Shown in pieces: positions 1 to 6,348 of a DNA stretch of 9,098 nt; within the stretch, counting starts at the first letter, position 1; each line of letters opens with the position of its first letter. The stretch is taken from NCBI GenBank assembly GCA_031281335.1, contig JAITFM010000027.1, forward strand, positions 1 to 9,098. The letters are read 5' to 3'. Position numbers and translations under genes: made by a program. The DNA comes from Rickettsiales bacterium. GTDB taxonomy: Bacteria; Pseudomonadota; Alphaproteobacteria; Rickettsiales; Anaplasmataceae. A model generated the notes under the pieces. That model searched no databases, had not been told where the DNA came from, and worked only from the letters and a program-made list of their open reading frames with translations.

Positions 1-120
1 CTCACTTATAGGTATATTCTTATTATTTATTATACATTTCAACTTTTTTCTTTTCTCTTCATATTGATCGTGCAATTTTATCCTACGAAGATTTCTTTGT
101 ACCATAGATTTTTTTGCCAT
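1..120 (-). CDS. rpsN: 30S ribosomal protein S14, 3' end cut off by window edge
   Basis: I translated this short piece by hand: the ATG is at 120-118 and 40 codons stay open to base 1, starting MAKKSMVQRNLRRIKL and ending NNKNIPISE. S14 sits in the head of the 30S subunit near the decoding region. The opening matches the long, zinc-free (C-minus) form of about 100 residues, as in E. coli (MAKQSMKAREVKRVAL), rather than the short zinc-ribbon form of about 61 residues. Roughly 60 residues should lie beyond the window, including the conserved C-terminal part, so the form is inferred from the N-terminus only. The ATG follows the rplE stop by 16 bases, with a purine-rich GAAGAGG just upstream as ribosome binding site. 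Position after rplE is the canonical spc-operon order. Confidence 0.9.
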   Translation of the reverse strand, partial: MAKKSMVQRNLRRIKLHDQYEEKRKKLKCIINNKNIPISE

Positions 121-136
121 ATACCTCTTCTCTTAA

Positions 137-670
137 TTAATCAAAAAAGGGAAACCTAAAAACTAGCAATAACTCTTTTGCTTCTTTATCACTAGTCGTA
201 CTTGTTATAATATTGATATCCATACCTCTAATCCTACTTATTTTATCGTAATCTATTTCTAAAAATGAGATATGCTCCTTTATACCAAAGGAAAAATTAC
301 CATTACCGTCAAATTGCTTTACACTAAATCCTCTAAAATCTTTTTCTCTCGGTAAAGCAACATATACCAATCTTTCTAAGAATTCATACATTTTATCTCT
401 ACGCAAAGTTACTTTACAACCTACTGTAGCGCCTTTTCTTATCTTAAAACCAGAAATGGATTTTTTTGCAAACGTCGATACAGGCTTTTGCCCTGCAATT
501 AAATATAGATCATCAAGCGGCTCATTTATTGCTTTACTGTCCGTAGCAGCATCTCCAACACCCATATTAATACATACCTTGACAAGCTTAGGTACTTGCA
601 TCATGTTGCCGTAGTTAAACTTGTCCTTCAAGGATTTTACCATACTATCTCTGTACAATTCTTTAAACAT
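137..670 (-). CDS. rplE: 50S ribosomal protein L5
   Basis: The product is 177 residues, close to the usual 179. L5 sits in the central protuberance of the 50S subunit, binds 5S rRNA and forms a bridge to the 30S head. Family signatures are visible in order: the N-terminal [14 protein letters not shown], then [15 protein letters not shown] (about 27-41), the stretch [20 protein letters not shown] (about 61-80) with its following [26 protein letters not shown] (about 97-115) and the typical ending FRFPFFD. The ATG lies 6 bases after the rplX stop; an AGGT overlapping that TAG stop serves as a ribosome binding site, which suggests translational coupling. Nothing is missing or broken. Confidence 0.97.
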   Translation of the reverse strand: MFKELYRDSMVKSLKDKFNYGNMMQVPKLVKVCINMGVGDAATDSKAINEPLDDLYLIAGQKPVSTFAKKSISGFKIRKGATVGCKVTLRRDKMYEFLERLVYVALPREKDFRGFSVKQFDGNGNFSFGIKEHISFLEIDYDKISRIRGMDINIITSTTSDKEAKELLLVFRFPFFD

Positions 671-676
671 ATCAAC

Positions 677-994
677 CTAGTCTATTATTTCCCCAGAAAC
701 TTTTGCAAAACGCACTTTTTTACCATCTATAATCTTAAACCCTACTCTAGTTGGAGCTTTATACTTAGGGTCTAATACTGCGATGTTAGATATATCAATA
801 GCTAACTCTTTATTTAGTATACCGCCACTACTACCAGCTTTCGGTTTAGTATGTTTCTTATGTACATTCACTCCAGAAACAACAGCCCTTTTTTTAGCAC
901 CACGTGTGATAATTTTGATTACTTTACCAACTTTTCTTCTATCCCTGCCAGTTAAAACTATAACGTCATCACCACTTTTTATTTTTGCACTCAT
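677..994 (-). CDS. rplX: 50S ribosomal protein L24
   Basis: The product is 105 residues, the normal length for L24, an early-assembly protein that nucleates 50S folding by binding the 5' part of 23S rRNA near the exit tunnel. The N-terminal KOW motif is clear: [22 protein letters not shown] (about 4-25). It is followed by [19 protein letters not shown] (about 41-59) and the C-terminal [19 protein letters not shown]. The ATG (994-992) shares one base with the rplN stop in a TAATG arrangement, so ribosomes ending rplN probably restart here. The reading frame is intact and the neighbours are those of a normal spc operon. Confidence 0.97.
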   Translation of the reverse strand: MSAKIKSGDDVIVLTGRDRRKVGKVIKIITRGAKKRAVVSGVNVHKKHTKPKAGSSGGILNKELAIDISNIAVLDPKYKAPTRVGFKIIDGKKVRFAKVSGEIID

Positions 995-1353
995 TATAAA
1001 ACCTCAACAGCTAATGACATTATCTTCATAAAAGAACCAGACGGCAATTTTTTCACCGGACCAAATACTCGAGTACCAAGCGGCTCACCTTGATTATTAA
1101 CTAAAACTACAGCATTGCTAGAAAAACAAATTACAGAGTTATCAGATTTTCTAATACGATTTCTCACTCTAACAACAACTGCTCTATATATTTTTCCCTT
1201 CTCGACCTTCACTTTCGGGTTGATAGATTTAGTAGACACAATAATTGTATCACCTACAGATGCAGACTTCCTTCCGCCTAACAAGCTAATACAAAGCACT
1301 TCACGTGCACCAGAATTATCAGCTACTTCTAACAATGTATTTTTTTGAATCAT
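994..1353 (-). CDS. rplN: 50S ribosomal protein L14
   Basis: The product is 119 residues (usual length 122-123). L14 binds 23S rRNA on the subunit interface beside L19 and takes part in intersubunit bridges. Diagnostic pieces are the N-terminal [19 protein letters not shown], the [18 protein letters not shown] stretch (about 57-74) followed by a run ending [14 protein letters not shown] (about 87-100), and a C-terminal amphipathic [11 protein letters not shown]. The ATG lies 9 bases past the rpsQ stop, with TAAGGT overlapping that stop as ribosome binding site. In E. coli rplN starts the spc operon after a promoter; here a 9-base gap leaves no obvious room for a separate promoter, so I infer S10 and spc form one transcript. 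Confidence 0.97.
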   Translation of the reverse strand: MIQKNTLLEVADNSGAREVLCISLLGGRKSASVGDTIIVSTKSINPKVKVEKGKIYRAVVVRVRNRIRKSDNSVICFSSNAVVLVNNQGEPLGTRVFGPVKKLPSGSFMKIMSLAVEVL

Positions 1354-1362
1354 ATAAATACC

Positions 1363-1596
1363 TTACTCAACTCGCGCAACAACCCATTTTTTAGTAGCAG
1401 AAATAGGCTTGTGTTCTTGTATAAAAACCCTATCTCCTTCTTTGCAACTATTACTCTCATCATGTGCTGTGTACTTTTTATATTTTTTTATAACTTTTTT
1501 ATAAAGTTTATCCTTATATACCTGCAATACTGAGACCTTTACAGTTTTATCGCACTCAGCTTTAGTTACAACACCACAAAAAATCTTCTTAGGCAT
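1363..1596 (-). CDS. rpsQ: 30S ribosomal protein S17 (start set at internal ATG)
   Basis: S17 is a primary 16S rRNA-binding OB-fold protein of the 30S body. From the chosen ATG the product is 77 residues beginning MPKKIFCGVV. Signatures are GVVTKAECDKTVKVSV, the conserved KKYKKYTAHDE (about 38-48), CKEGDRVFIQEHKPISATKKW (about 52-72) and a basic, beta-rich makeup. An upstream in-frame ATG (1620-1618) would add 8 residues and lengthen the overlap with rpmC to 32 bases. I prefer the ATG at 1596-1594 because a full GGAGG lies 6 bases upstream of it and because S17 proteins usually begin a few residues before this GxV strand. The chosen start overlaps the end of rpmC by 8 bases, implying coupling. 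Confidence 0.95.
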   Translation of the reverse strand: MPKKIFCGVVTKAECDKTVKVSVLQVYKDKLYKKVIKKYKKYTAHDESNSCKEGDRVFIQEHKPISATKKWVVARVE

Positions 1597-1792
1597 TCTC
1601 TTCCTCCATTCTTCTTTCATTTAATATAGTTAAAATACGAGCTATGCTCTTTCTGATCAAGCCAAAACGCGAAACATTACTACACTGTCCTAATTTCTTC
1701 TGAAAAACCAAATTAACAAACTCTTTCCTCAAATTTATAAGAATTTCATGCAACTCTTGCGAGGATTTTGATCTAATATCAGCTATATCCAT
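1589..1792 (-). CDS. rpmC: 50S ribosomal protein L29 (start set at ATG, not upstream TTG)
   Basis: L29 is a small helical-hairpin protein at the peptide exit tunnel, next to L23, where nascent-chain factors dock. From the ATG at 1792-1790 the product is 67 residues: MDIADIRSKSSQELHEIL, then the signature region NLRKEFVNLVFQKKLGQCSN and RKSIARILTILNERR, which matches the family pattern of two long helices. A longer reading from a TTG at 1807-1805 would overlap the rplP stop by 3 bases and add five residues. I chose the ATG because GGAG lies 5 bases upstream and family members begin just before this helix. The gap to rplP is then 11 bases; the 3' end overlaps rpsQ by 8 bases. Confidence 0.95.
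   Translation of the reverse strand: MDIADIRSKSSQELHEILINLRKEFVNLVFQKKLGQCSNVSRFGLIRKSIARILTILNERRMEEENA
1603..1607 (-). promoter_or_regulatory. Shine-Dalgarno GGAGG for rpsQ
   Basis: On the coding strand GGAGGAAGAGA directly precedes the ATG at 1596-1594, leaving a 6-base spacer from GGAGG. It is the best-matched ribosome binding site noticed in the window and lies inside the last codons of rpmC. It decides the rpsQ start in favour of MPKK over the ATG eight codons upstream. Confidence 0.8.
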
Positions 1793-1797
1793 CGTAA

Positions 1798-1801
1798 CTC
1801 C
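1798..1801 (-). promoter_or_regulatory. Shine-Dalgarno GGAG for rpmC
   Basis: The coding strand reads TGAACGGAGTTACGATG across the rplP stop and the rpmC start. GGAG is 5 bases from the ATG at 1792-1790. It lies downstream of the alternative TTG, so it can serve only the ATG, which is the basis for the shorter L29 start. Confidence 0.75.
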
Positions 1802-1803
1802 GT

Positions 1804-2217
1804 TCAACTATGATTAGATATAAATTTACATTTTACAGGAAGCTTGGCAATTGCTTTTTCAAGCGCCAATCTTGCTAAATGCATAGGAACATCACTACTA
1901 ATCTCAAACAACACCCTACCAGGCTTAGCTTTAAATACCCAAAATTCAACACTACCTTTTCCTTTACCCATCCGTACATCTGCTGGCTTTTTACTAACAG
2001 GAGTATCAGGAAAAATTCTTATCCACACTTTACCAGAACGTTTCAACGTTCTGGATATCACACGCCTCACAGTCTCAATATGCTTAGACTGAATTCTACC
2101 TGCTTCTATAGCTTTTAAACCGTAATCGCCAAAAGATAGTGTGCTACCACCTTTTGTATTACCCTTAATTCTCCCTTTAAACACCTTTCTATATTTACTC
2201 TTTTTGGGAACAAACAT
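1804..2217 (-). CDS. rplP: 50S ribosomal protein L16
   Basis: The product is 137 residues, the standard length (E. coli 136). L16 contacts the A-site tRNA elbow and helps organise the peptidyl-transferase side of the 50S subunit. Signatures are [19 protein letters not shown] at the N-terminus, the [14 protein letters not shown] stretch (about 29-42), [22 protein letters not shown] (about 50-71), the [17 protein letters not shown] block (about 78-94) and FEISSDVP. Arg82 in VRMGKGKG corresponds to the arginine hydroxylated by YcfD (RoxA) in E. coli L16; whether it is modified here cannot be seen. The ATG lies 11 bases past the rpsC stop with AAGG upstream. The stop is TGA. Confidence 0.97.
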   Translation of the reverse strand: MFVPKKSKYRKVFKGRIKGNTKGGSTLSFGDYGLKAIEAGRIQSKHIETVRRVISRTLKRSGKVWIRIFPDTPVSKKPADVRMGKGKGSVEFWVFKAKPGRVLFEISSDVPMHLARLALEKAIAKLPVKCKFISNHS

Positions 2218-2228
2218 TTCAATACGCC

Positions 2229-2849
2229 TTAATTAACAACATAAACCCAAACCTTAACCCCTATAATACCATATATAGTCTTTGCTTCACAAAAAGCATA
2301 ATCTATATTAGCACGTAAAGTGTGTAAAGGCAAACGACCTTCTTTATACCATTCAGTACGAGCTATTTCAGCTCCACCAAGACGCCCAGAACAGCTTACC
2401 TTGATACCTCCACCTCCCATTCTCAAACAACTTTGAATAGCTTTTTTCATTGCTCTTCTAAATGAAACACGTTTCTCTAATTGCTGTGCTATGCTGTTTG
2501 ATATTAAAGCTGCATCTACTTCAGGCCTTTTTATTCCTACTACATTTACTTCCACATTATTTTTTACTTTCTCAGCTATTTTTTGTTTTACCTTCTCAAT
2601 ATCCAAGCCTTTCTTACCTATTATCACTCCAGGTCTAGAAGAATGTATCGTTACAGACACTAAATCAACTTTGCGCTCTATAATTATTTTGGAAAGACCA
2701 GCATGCTTAAAAGACTCATTTATGTAACTGCGAATAGATAAATCTTGATGCAATTTTTCTTTGTAATCTTTATTAGCATACCAAATAGAATCCCAGGTAT
2801 TAGTATTTATTTTTAATCTAAATCCTATAGGATTAACCTTCTGCCCCAT
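2229..2849 (-). CDS. rpsC: 30S ribosomal protein S3
   Basis: The product is 206 residues; E. coli S3 has 233, and the difference is a shorter C-terminal tail after the conserved core. S3 lies in the 30S head at the mRNA entry channel and contributes to ribosomal helicase activity. The start [12 protein letters not shown] is the family hallmark. A type II KH domain carries the GKKG loop (residues 78-81, context [16 protein letters not shown]). The C-terminal domain shows [23 protein letters not shown] (about 129-151), the [25 protein letters not shown] segment and the ending GVKVWVYV. The gap to rplV is 38 bases, the largest in the window; a GAGG lies about a dozen bases before the ATG. Confidence 0.97.
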   Translation of the reverse strand: MGQKVNPIGFRLKINTNTWDSIWYANKDYKEKLHQDLSIRSYINESFKHAGLSKIIIERKVDLVSVTIHSSRPGVIIGKKGLDIEKVKQKIAEKVKNNVEVNVVGIKRPEVDAALISNSIAQQLEKRVSFRRAMKKAIQSCLRMGGGGIKVSCSGRLGGAEIARTEWYKEGRLPLHTLRANIDYAFCEAKTIYGIIGVKVWVYVVN

Positions 2850-2887
2850 ATTTTACACTTTCCTCACTAATTTTATACTCTTACAAA

Positions 2888-3238
2888 TCATATAATTTCC
2901 TCTAACTTTATAGTTATATTGCTGTAATGCTTGCTAATTCTATTGGCTCTACCCATGGCTTTTGGAAACACCCTACGCAAAGTAAAAGACTTACCTACCA
3001 AAACTTCCTTTATATATAGATTATCAATATCCAATCCATAATTATATTGAGCATTAGCAATTGCAGAATTTAATACTTTCCCTATAAGGCCAGCAGCTTT
3101 CTTTTCGCAAAACCTCAATTGCACAATAGCAAAAGAAACTTTTTTATTGCGCACTAAATTGGCAACCAAATTTAACTTACGAGGAGTGGATTTTAAAACC
3201 CTAGAACTAGCTTTAATTACTGTGTACTCGTTTTTCAT
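2888..3238 (-). CDS. rplV: 50S ribosomal protein L22
   Basis: The product is 116 residues (usual 110-120). L22 spans all six 23S rRNA domains, and its beta-hairpin lines the exit tunnel constriction with L4. Visible family features are the N-terminal [24 protein letters not shown] (about 11-34), then [25 protein letters not shown] (about 47-71), the hairpin region [27 protein letters not shown] (about 86-112), and a short acidic end, EEII. The hairpin has AMGRANRI where E. coli has AKGRADRI. The ATG is 5 bases past the rpsS stop with GAAGG as ribosome binding site inside the last rpsS codons. The stop is TGA. Confidence 0.97.
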   Translation of the reverse strand: MKNEYTVIKASSRVLKSTPRKLNLVANLVRNKKVSFAIVQLRFCEKKAAGLIGKVLNSAIANAQYNYGLDIDNLYIKEVLVGKSFTLRRVFPKAMGRANRISKHYSNITIKLEEII

Positions 3239-3243
3239 ACTAA

Positions 3244-3528
3244 TTACCTTCTTGCTGCCTTTTTATCACCACTATGCCCAGTAAACTTACGAGTAGGCGA
3301 AAATTCACCAAATTTATGACCTATCATATTCTGATCATTAACATTAACAGGTATGTAATCTTTACCATTATAAACAGCAAATTTTAAACCTAAACAATTA
3401 GGAAGGATTACAGAAACTCTAGAATGAATTTTTATCACCTTATTAATAGAACCCTCCTTTAAAGCTCTATTCACTAACTTTAGCACAGACGGGTGACAAA
3501 AAGGTGGTTTCCACGCAGATCTACTCAT
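3244..3528 (-). CDS. rpsS: 30S ribosomal protein S19
   Basis: The product is 94 residues (E. coli 92). S19 forms a complex with S13 in the 30S head and contacts the P-site/A-site tRNAs and the 50S central protuberance. It begins [10 protein letters not shown], and the C-terminal family signature is exact in layout: [24 protein letters not shown] (about 68-91). The central [25 protein letters not shown] matches the beta-sheet core. The ATG is 3 bases past the rplB stop, and AAAGG formed by the last two rplB codons serves as ribosome binding site, so translation is probably coupled to L2. Confidence 0.97.
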   Translation of the reverse strand: MSRSAWKPPFCHPSVLKLVNRALKEGSINKVIKIHSRVSVILPNCLGLKFAVYNGKDYIPVNVNDQNMIGHKFGEFSPTRKFTGHSGDKKAARR

Positions 3529-3531
3529 AAA

Positions 3532-4356
3532 CTAACCTTTCAATTGTTTTATATACTTATCACTAAATTTATTTCTCTTCCGAGTTTTCTTTCCTTTTGT
3601 TGCAACACCCCAAGGAGTAACAGGGTGACGCCCACCAGAAGTCTTTCCTTCTCCACCTCCATGAGGGTGATCCACTGGATTCATAGCAACTCCGCGAACG
3701 GCAGGCCTAACTCCCAACCACCTACTTCTTCCTGCTTTACCTAATTTTCTATTTTTACGATCAGGATTAGACATTACACCAATAGTAGCTTTGCAAGAAG
3801 ACAAAATCAACCTAACTTGACCAGATCTCAACCGTAATAAAACATAGTTGCCGTCACGACCAACAATTTGTGCATAACAACCAGCAGCTCGAGCAATTAC
3901 AGCACCATTACCTGGCTTCAGCTCAATACCATGAATAAAAGAACCAACAGGTATACACCTCAATGATAAACAATTGCCTGGTAATATATCAGCATCATCT
4001 CCTGACATTACAACATCACCAGGCTTTACGTTTTGTGGAGCCAGTATATAAGATTTAGTATTATCGCTCTTATATGATATTAACGCTAAAAACCCACTTC
4101 TATTTGGATCATATTCTACTTTCTCAACTATACCTTGATCATTTCTATTACGTTTGAAATCTACAATTCTGTACTTCTTCTTGTGACCACCACCCTTATG
4201 GCGAGTTGTAATTCTACCGTAATTATTTCTTCCACCACTGGACTTTTTACCAAATGTAAGAAGCTTTTCTGGCTTATCTTTTGATAAACCAACTTTACTC
4301 ACTAACACAGTTCCACGAGAGGATGGAGTAACAGGATTAAGAAACTTTATACCCAT
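3532..4356 (-). CDS. rplB: 50S ribosomal protein L2 (start set at ATG, not upstream GTG)
   Basis: The product is 274 residues from the chosen ATG, the normal size (E. coli 273). L2 is a primary 23S rRNA-binding protein needed for subunit association and peptidyl-transferase activity. In order: the N-terminal OB-fold region with [19 protein letters not shown] (51-69), the SH3-like domain with [16 protein letters not shown] (137-152) and [17 protein letters not shown] (156-172), and the C-terminal hallmark [20 protein letters not shown] (221-240). His230 corresponds to the functionally important E. coli His229. A GTG at 4365-4363 could add three residues and overlap rplW by 8 bases, but [15 protein letters not shown] is the family-like start. 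The ATG comes one base after the rplW stop; no strong ribosome binding site is visible, so coupling is likely. Confidence 0.97.
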   Translation of the reverse strand: MGIKFLNPVTPSSRGTVLVSKVGLSKDKPEKLLTFGKKSSGGRNNYGRITTRHKGGGHKKKYRIVDFKRNRNDQGIVEKVEYDPNRSGFLALISYKSDNTKSYILAPQNVKPGDVVMSGDDADILPGNCLSLRCIPVGSFIHGIELKPGNGAVIARAAGCYAQIVGRDGNYVLLRLRSGQVRLILSSCKATIGVMSNPDRKNRKLGKAGRSRWLGVRPAVRGVAMNPVDHPHGGGEGKTSGGRHPVTPWGVATKGKKTRKRNKFSDKYIKQLKG

Positions 4357-4357
4357 A

Positions 4358-4645
4358 TTAAACACTCATTATATCTAACTTTTGATCATCCATCAAAGAA
4401 AAATAAACTTTCTTTTTTTGTTTTTCATAGCCAACCACGCCTCTAAAGCGCCTACGTTTAGGTTTAACTCTAACAATATTTATAGAGGAAACTTTAACAC
4501 TAAATAGAGACTCTATTGCCAACTTTATTTTATGCTTATTTGCATTTACGAAAACATACAAAGAATATTTATTAAATTTCTCCCTTAAAAAAGAGGCTTT
4601 TTCCGTAATTATAGGATATTTTATTATATCATTGTATTTAATCAT
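4358..4645 (-). CDS. rplW: 50S ribosomal protein L23
   Basis: The product is 95 residues (usual 95-100). L23 sits at the tunnel exit and is the docking point for trigger factor and the signal recognition particle. Visible features are the N-terminal [14 protein letters not shown] (the YPIITEK motif about 10-16), the segment [23 protein letters not shown], the basic extended loop [21 protein letters not shown] that threads into 23S rRNA, and a final beta strand. The ATG overlaps the rplD stop in an ATGA arrangement, a typical coupled start. The 3' end is one base from the rplB ATG. Confidence 0.97.
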   Translation of the reverse strand: MIKYNDIIKYPIITEKASFLREKFNKYSLYVFVNANKHKIKLAIESLFSVKVSSINIVRVKPKRRRFRGVVGYEKQKKKVYFSLMDDQKLDIMSV

Positions 4646-5256
4646 AACAATCTACCTTCAAGATGTTTTAAAGCATCACTTGTCAACATTATGCATTCGT
4701 GATTTAATATATCAAAAACATTCAACCCAATAGGCTTGATCAAGTTTACATGGTGTAGGTTCCTAGTAGCACGTAGCAATCCATCTCCATAATCACCAAC
4801 TATCAGAAAGGAAGAAAATTTAAAATTTTTAATATATTTACACATTTCAGACGTTTTCTTCACATCAATATTCAAACTATCAAGAATGATTAATTGATTA
4901 TTAAAATATTTTAGAGATAAAGCAATTCTTAAACCAAACTTGCGTACTTTTTTGTTAAGAGAATAGGCATGACTCCTAACAACAGGACCAAAAATAACTC
5001 CACCACCCCTAAATTGAGGAGAACGCAAGCTTCCTTGCCTTGCTCTACCAGTGCGCTTTTGACTATAAGGCTTAGCTGTTGTACCAGAAACATCACTGAT
5101 GCCTTTTGCTTTGTGAGTACCAGCTCTCCTCTTTGCTAATTGCCATCTAACTATATCATGCAAAATACTCAATTTTTGCTTAACGGAAAATATCGAAGGG
5201 TTAAGCTGAGTGATACCTATATTATCATTAGATAGATTAACTAATTTACATTCCAT
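4642..5256 (-). CDS. rplD: 50S ribosomal protein L4
   Basis: The product is 204 residues (E. coli 201). L4 has a globular domain on the 50S surface and a long loop that reaches the exit tunnel. The loop signature is clear: KPYSQKRTGRARQGS (62-76) followed by RSPQFRGGGVIFGP (78-91). The globular part has RWQLAKRRAGTHKAKG (38-52), a LILDSLNIDVKKTSEM-like strand-helix segment and a C-terminal EGRLL. In E. coli, L4 represses its own operon by binding the S10 leader; that leader is not present between tuf and rpsJ here, so this control is not shown. The ATG is 2 bases past the rplC stop, and the 3' end overlaps rplW by 4 bases. Confidence 0.97.
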   Translation of the reverse strand: MECKLVNLSNDNIGITQLNPSIFSVKQKLSILHDIVRWQLAKRRAGTHKAKGISDVSGTTAKPYSQKRTGRARQGSLRSPQFRGGGVIFGPVVRSHAYSLNKKVRKFGLRIALSLKYFNNQLIILDSLNIDVKKTSEMCKYIKNFKFSSFLIVGDYGDGLLRATRNLHHVNLIKPIGLNVFDILNHECIMLTSDALKHLEGRLL

Positions 5257-5258
5257 AA

Positions 5259-5984
5259 CTAATTTACCAAACCACTAGCATTATCATCATTTGCATCTAA
5301 CAGTAGACCTACCGGAAAAGGAATATCTTTATGTAAAGGCTTTTTAACTGCATCTCTCACAAAAACGTAAGAATTTCTAAATCCAGGAACGTTGTTACCT
5401 TTTACAGCAATTATACTATTTTCATGATCGATAGATAATATTTTCATGTTATGTACAGTTACTCTGCTACTACCTAAATGACCAGCCATTTTCTTTCCTT
5501 TAAATACTCTACCAGGATCCTGACATTGACCAGTAGAACCTTGCGACCTATGAGCAATAGAAACACCGTGAGATGCCCTAAGCCCACTGAAATTATATCG
5601 CTTCATTACACCAGCAAACCCCTTACCTATAGAATAACCTGTAATGTCAAGATATTGACCAACCACAAAATGGTTAACTCCTACTCTTTTACCACACTCT
5701 ATTCCTGAGAGATCTCTCAATCTACTTTCATATAGTTTATACCTACTATTTATTCCTCTCTTCTTTAAATATTCTAACTGAGGTCTTGCAATATTTTTAA
5801 AATCTCCAGTACCTAAAATAACCGAATTATAACCACATTTATCTTGCTCTTTCACATCAACAATACAAGTTTCACTAAGATGCAATAAAGTTACAACTAT
5901 GCGACCATTATCAGAATATATAGCAGTATGACCAATATTTGTCATCAACAAACCAATTCTTTTTAATAAATTCATTCTTTTCAT
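5259..5984 (-). CDS. rplC: 50S ribosomal protein L3
   Basis: The product is 241 residues, longer than E. coli L3 (209). Extra length is spread over the N-terminal third and a C-terminal tail (PFPVGLLLDANDDNASGLVN). L3 is an early assembly protein whose loop approaches the peptidyl-transferase centre. The start region GLLMTNIGHTAIYSDNG resembles the family's GxKxGMT opening but is diverged. The central core is strongly conserved: GKGFAGVMKRYNFSG (about 119-133), HRSQGSTGQCQDPGRVFKGKKMAGH (about 144-168) and SSRVTVHNMKI. The second Gln region GQCQ aligns with the site methylated by PrmB in E. coli. The ATG overlaps the rpsJ stop (ATGA) and has AGGAAAGG upstream; an ATG three codons later is a possible alternative start. 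Confidence 0.95.
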   Translation of the reverse strand: MKRMNLLKRIGLLMTNIGHTAIYSDNGRIVVTLLHLSETCIVDVKEQDKCGYNSVILGTGDFKNIARPQLEYLKKRGINSRYKLYESRLRDLSGIECGKRVGVNHFVVGQYLDITGYSIGKGFAGVMKRYNFSGLRASHGVSIAHRSQGSTGQCQDPGRVFKGKKMAGHLGSSRVTVHNMKILSIDHENSIIAVKGNNVPGFRNSYVFVRDAVKKPLHKDIPFPVGLLLDANDDNASGLVN

Positions 5985-6346
5985 TTTCCTTTCCTAAAGA
6001 CTTTTTTAATCTTTAAATAAATTTCTACACCAGGAGGAGGAGGAGGAAAAAACGATGAATCTCCAAGCATCTGCATCATAGTAGGGGTGAGGCCATATAG
6101 AACAATCAGACGCTCAGAAGTTCTCTTTTCAAATTGTTCATGAGATTTTTTATCAACATGAGGAGACCTACCAACATCGAATTTAAAATTATCTCTTGGC
6201 AATGCAACCGGACCTGATAGCTTTGCATCAGAATGTTTAAATTTATCCTTAAATCCACGAACAAACTCTCTAACATATTTCTCTAATTTTGAACAATCAA
6301 AAGCTCTGCTTATGATATATGCAACTTGCTCTATTTCAGTCACCAC
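5981..6346 (-). CDS. rpsJ: 30S ribosomal protein S10, divergent, with polyproline insertion
   Basis: S10 is a 30S head protein and also the NusE antitermination partner of NusB and NusG. Support is AFDCSKLEKYVREF (about 15-28, aligning to the AFD of E. coli), SGPVALPRDNFKF (about 44-56), the hallmark SPHVDKKSHEQFEKRTSERL (about 61-80) and a closing beta strand GVEIYLKIKK. The product is 121 residues against the usual 103. Relative to E. coli I count about four extra residues before SGP, about five around FFPPPPP (99-105), and a basic tail VFRKGK. The start is GTG (or the next codon, also GTG) with GGAG 5 or 8 bases upstream inside the end of tuf, and only 2 bases separate the genes. The 3' end overlaps rplC by 4 bases. 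Confidence 0.93.
   Translation of the reverse strand: MVTEIEQVAYIISRAFDCSKLEKYVREFVRGFKDKFKHSDAKLSGPVALPRDNFKFDVGRSPHVDKKSHEQFEKRTSERLIVLYGLTPTMMQMLGDSSFFPPPPPGVEIYLKIKKVFRKGK
6032..6046 (-). repeat. (CCT)5 trinucleotide tract in rpsJ
   Basis: Five exact in-frame CCT codons encode Pro101-Pro105 of S10, directly preceded by TTTTTT (Phe99-Phe100). Read on the plus strand it is (AGG)5. A pure triplet run beside a homopolymer is prone to slippage; changes by whole units would keep the frame. Confidence 0.9.
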
Positions 6347-6348
6347 GT

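Noticed and set aside
1354..1362. A separate spc-operon promoter before rplN
   Set aside because: The gap is only 9 bases and is taken up by the ribosome binding site; no promoter elements are visible nearby.
783..3744. Open plus-strand frames opposite rplX, rplN, rpsQ, rplP, rpsC and rpsS-rplB
   Set aside because: Each lies antisense to an unmistakable ribosomal-protein gene, has hydrophobic or low-complexity translation, and shows no fitting start context.
6026..6052. A frameshift or pseudogene in rpsJ at the T6/(CCT)5 tract
   Set aside because: The frame stays open, the sequence after the tract (GVEIYLKIKK) matches the closing S10 beta strand, and the stop overlaps rplC in a normal ATGA coupling, so the gene looks intact.
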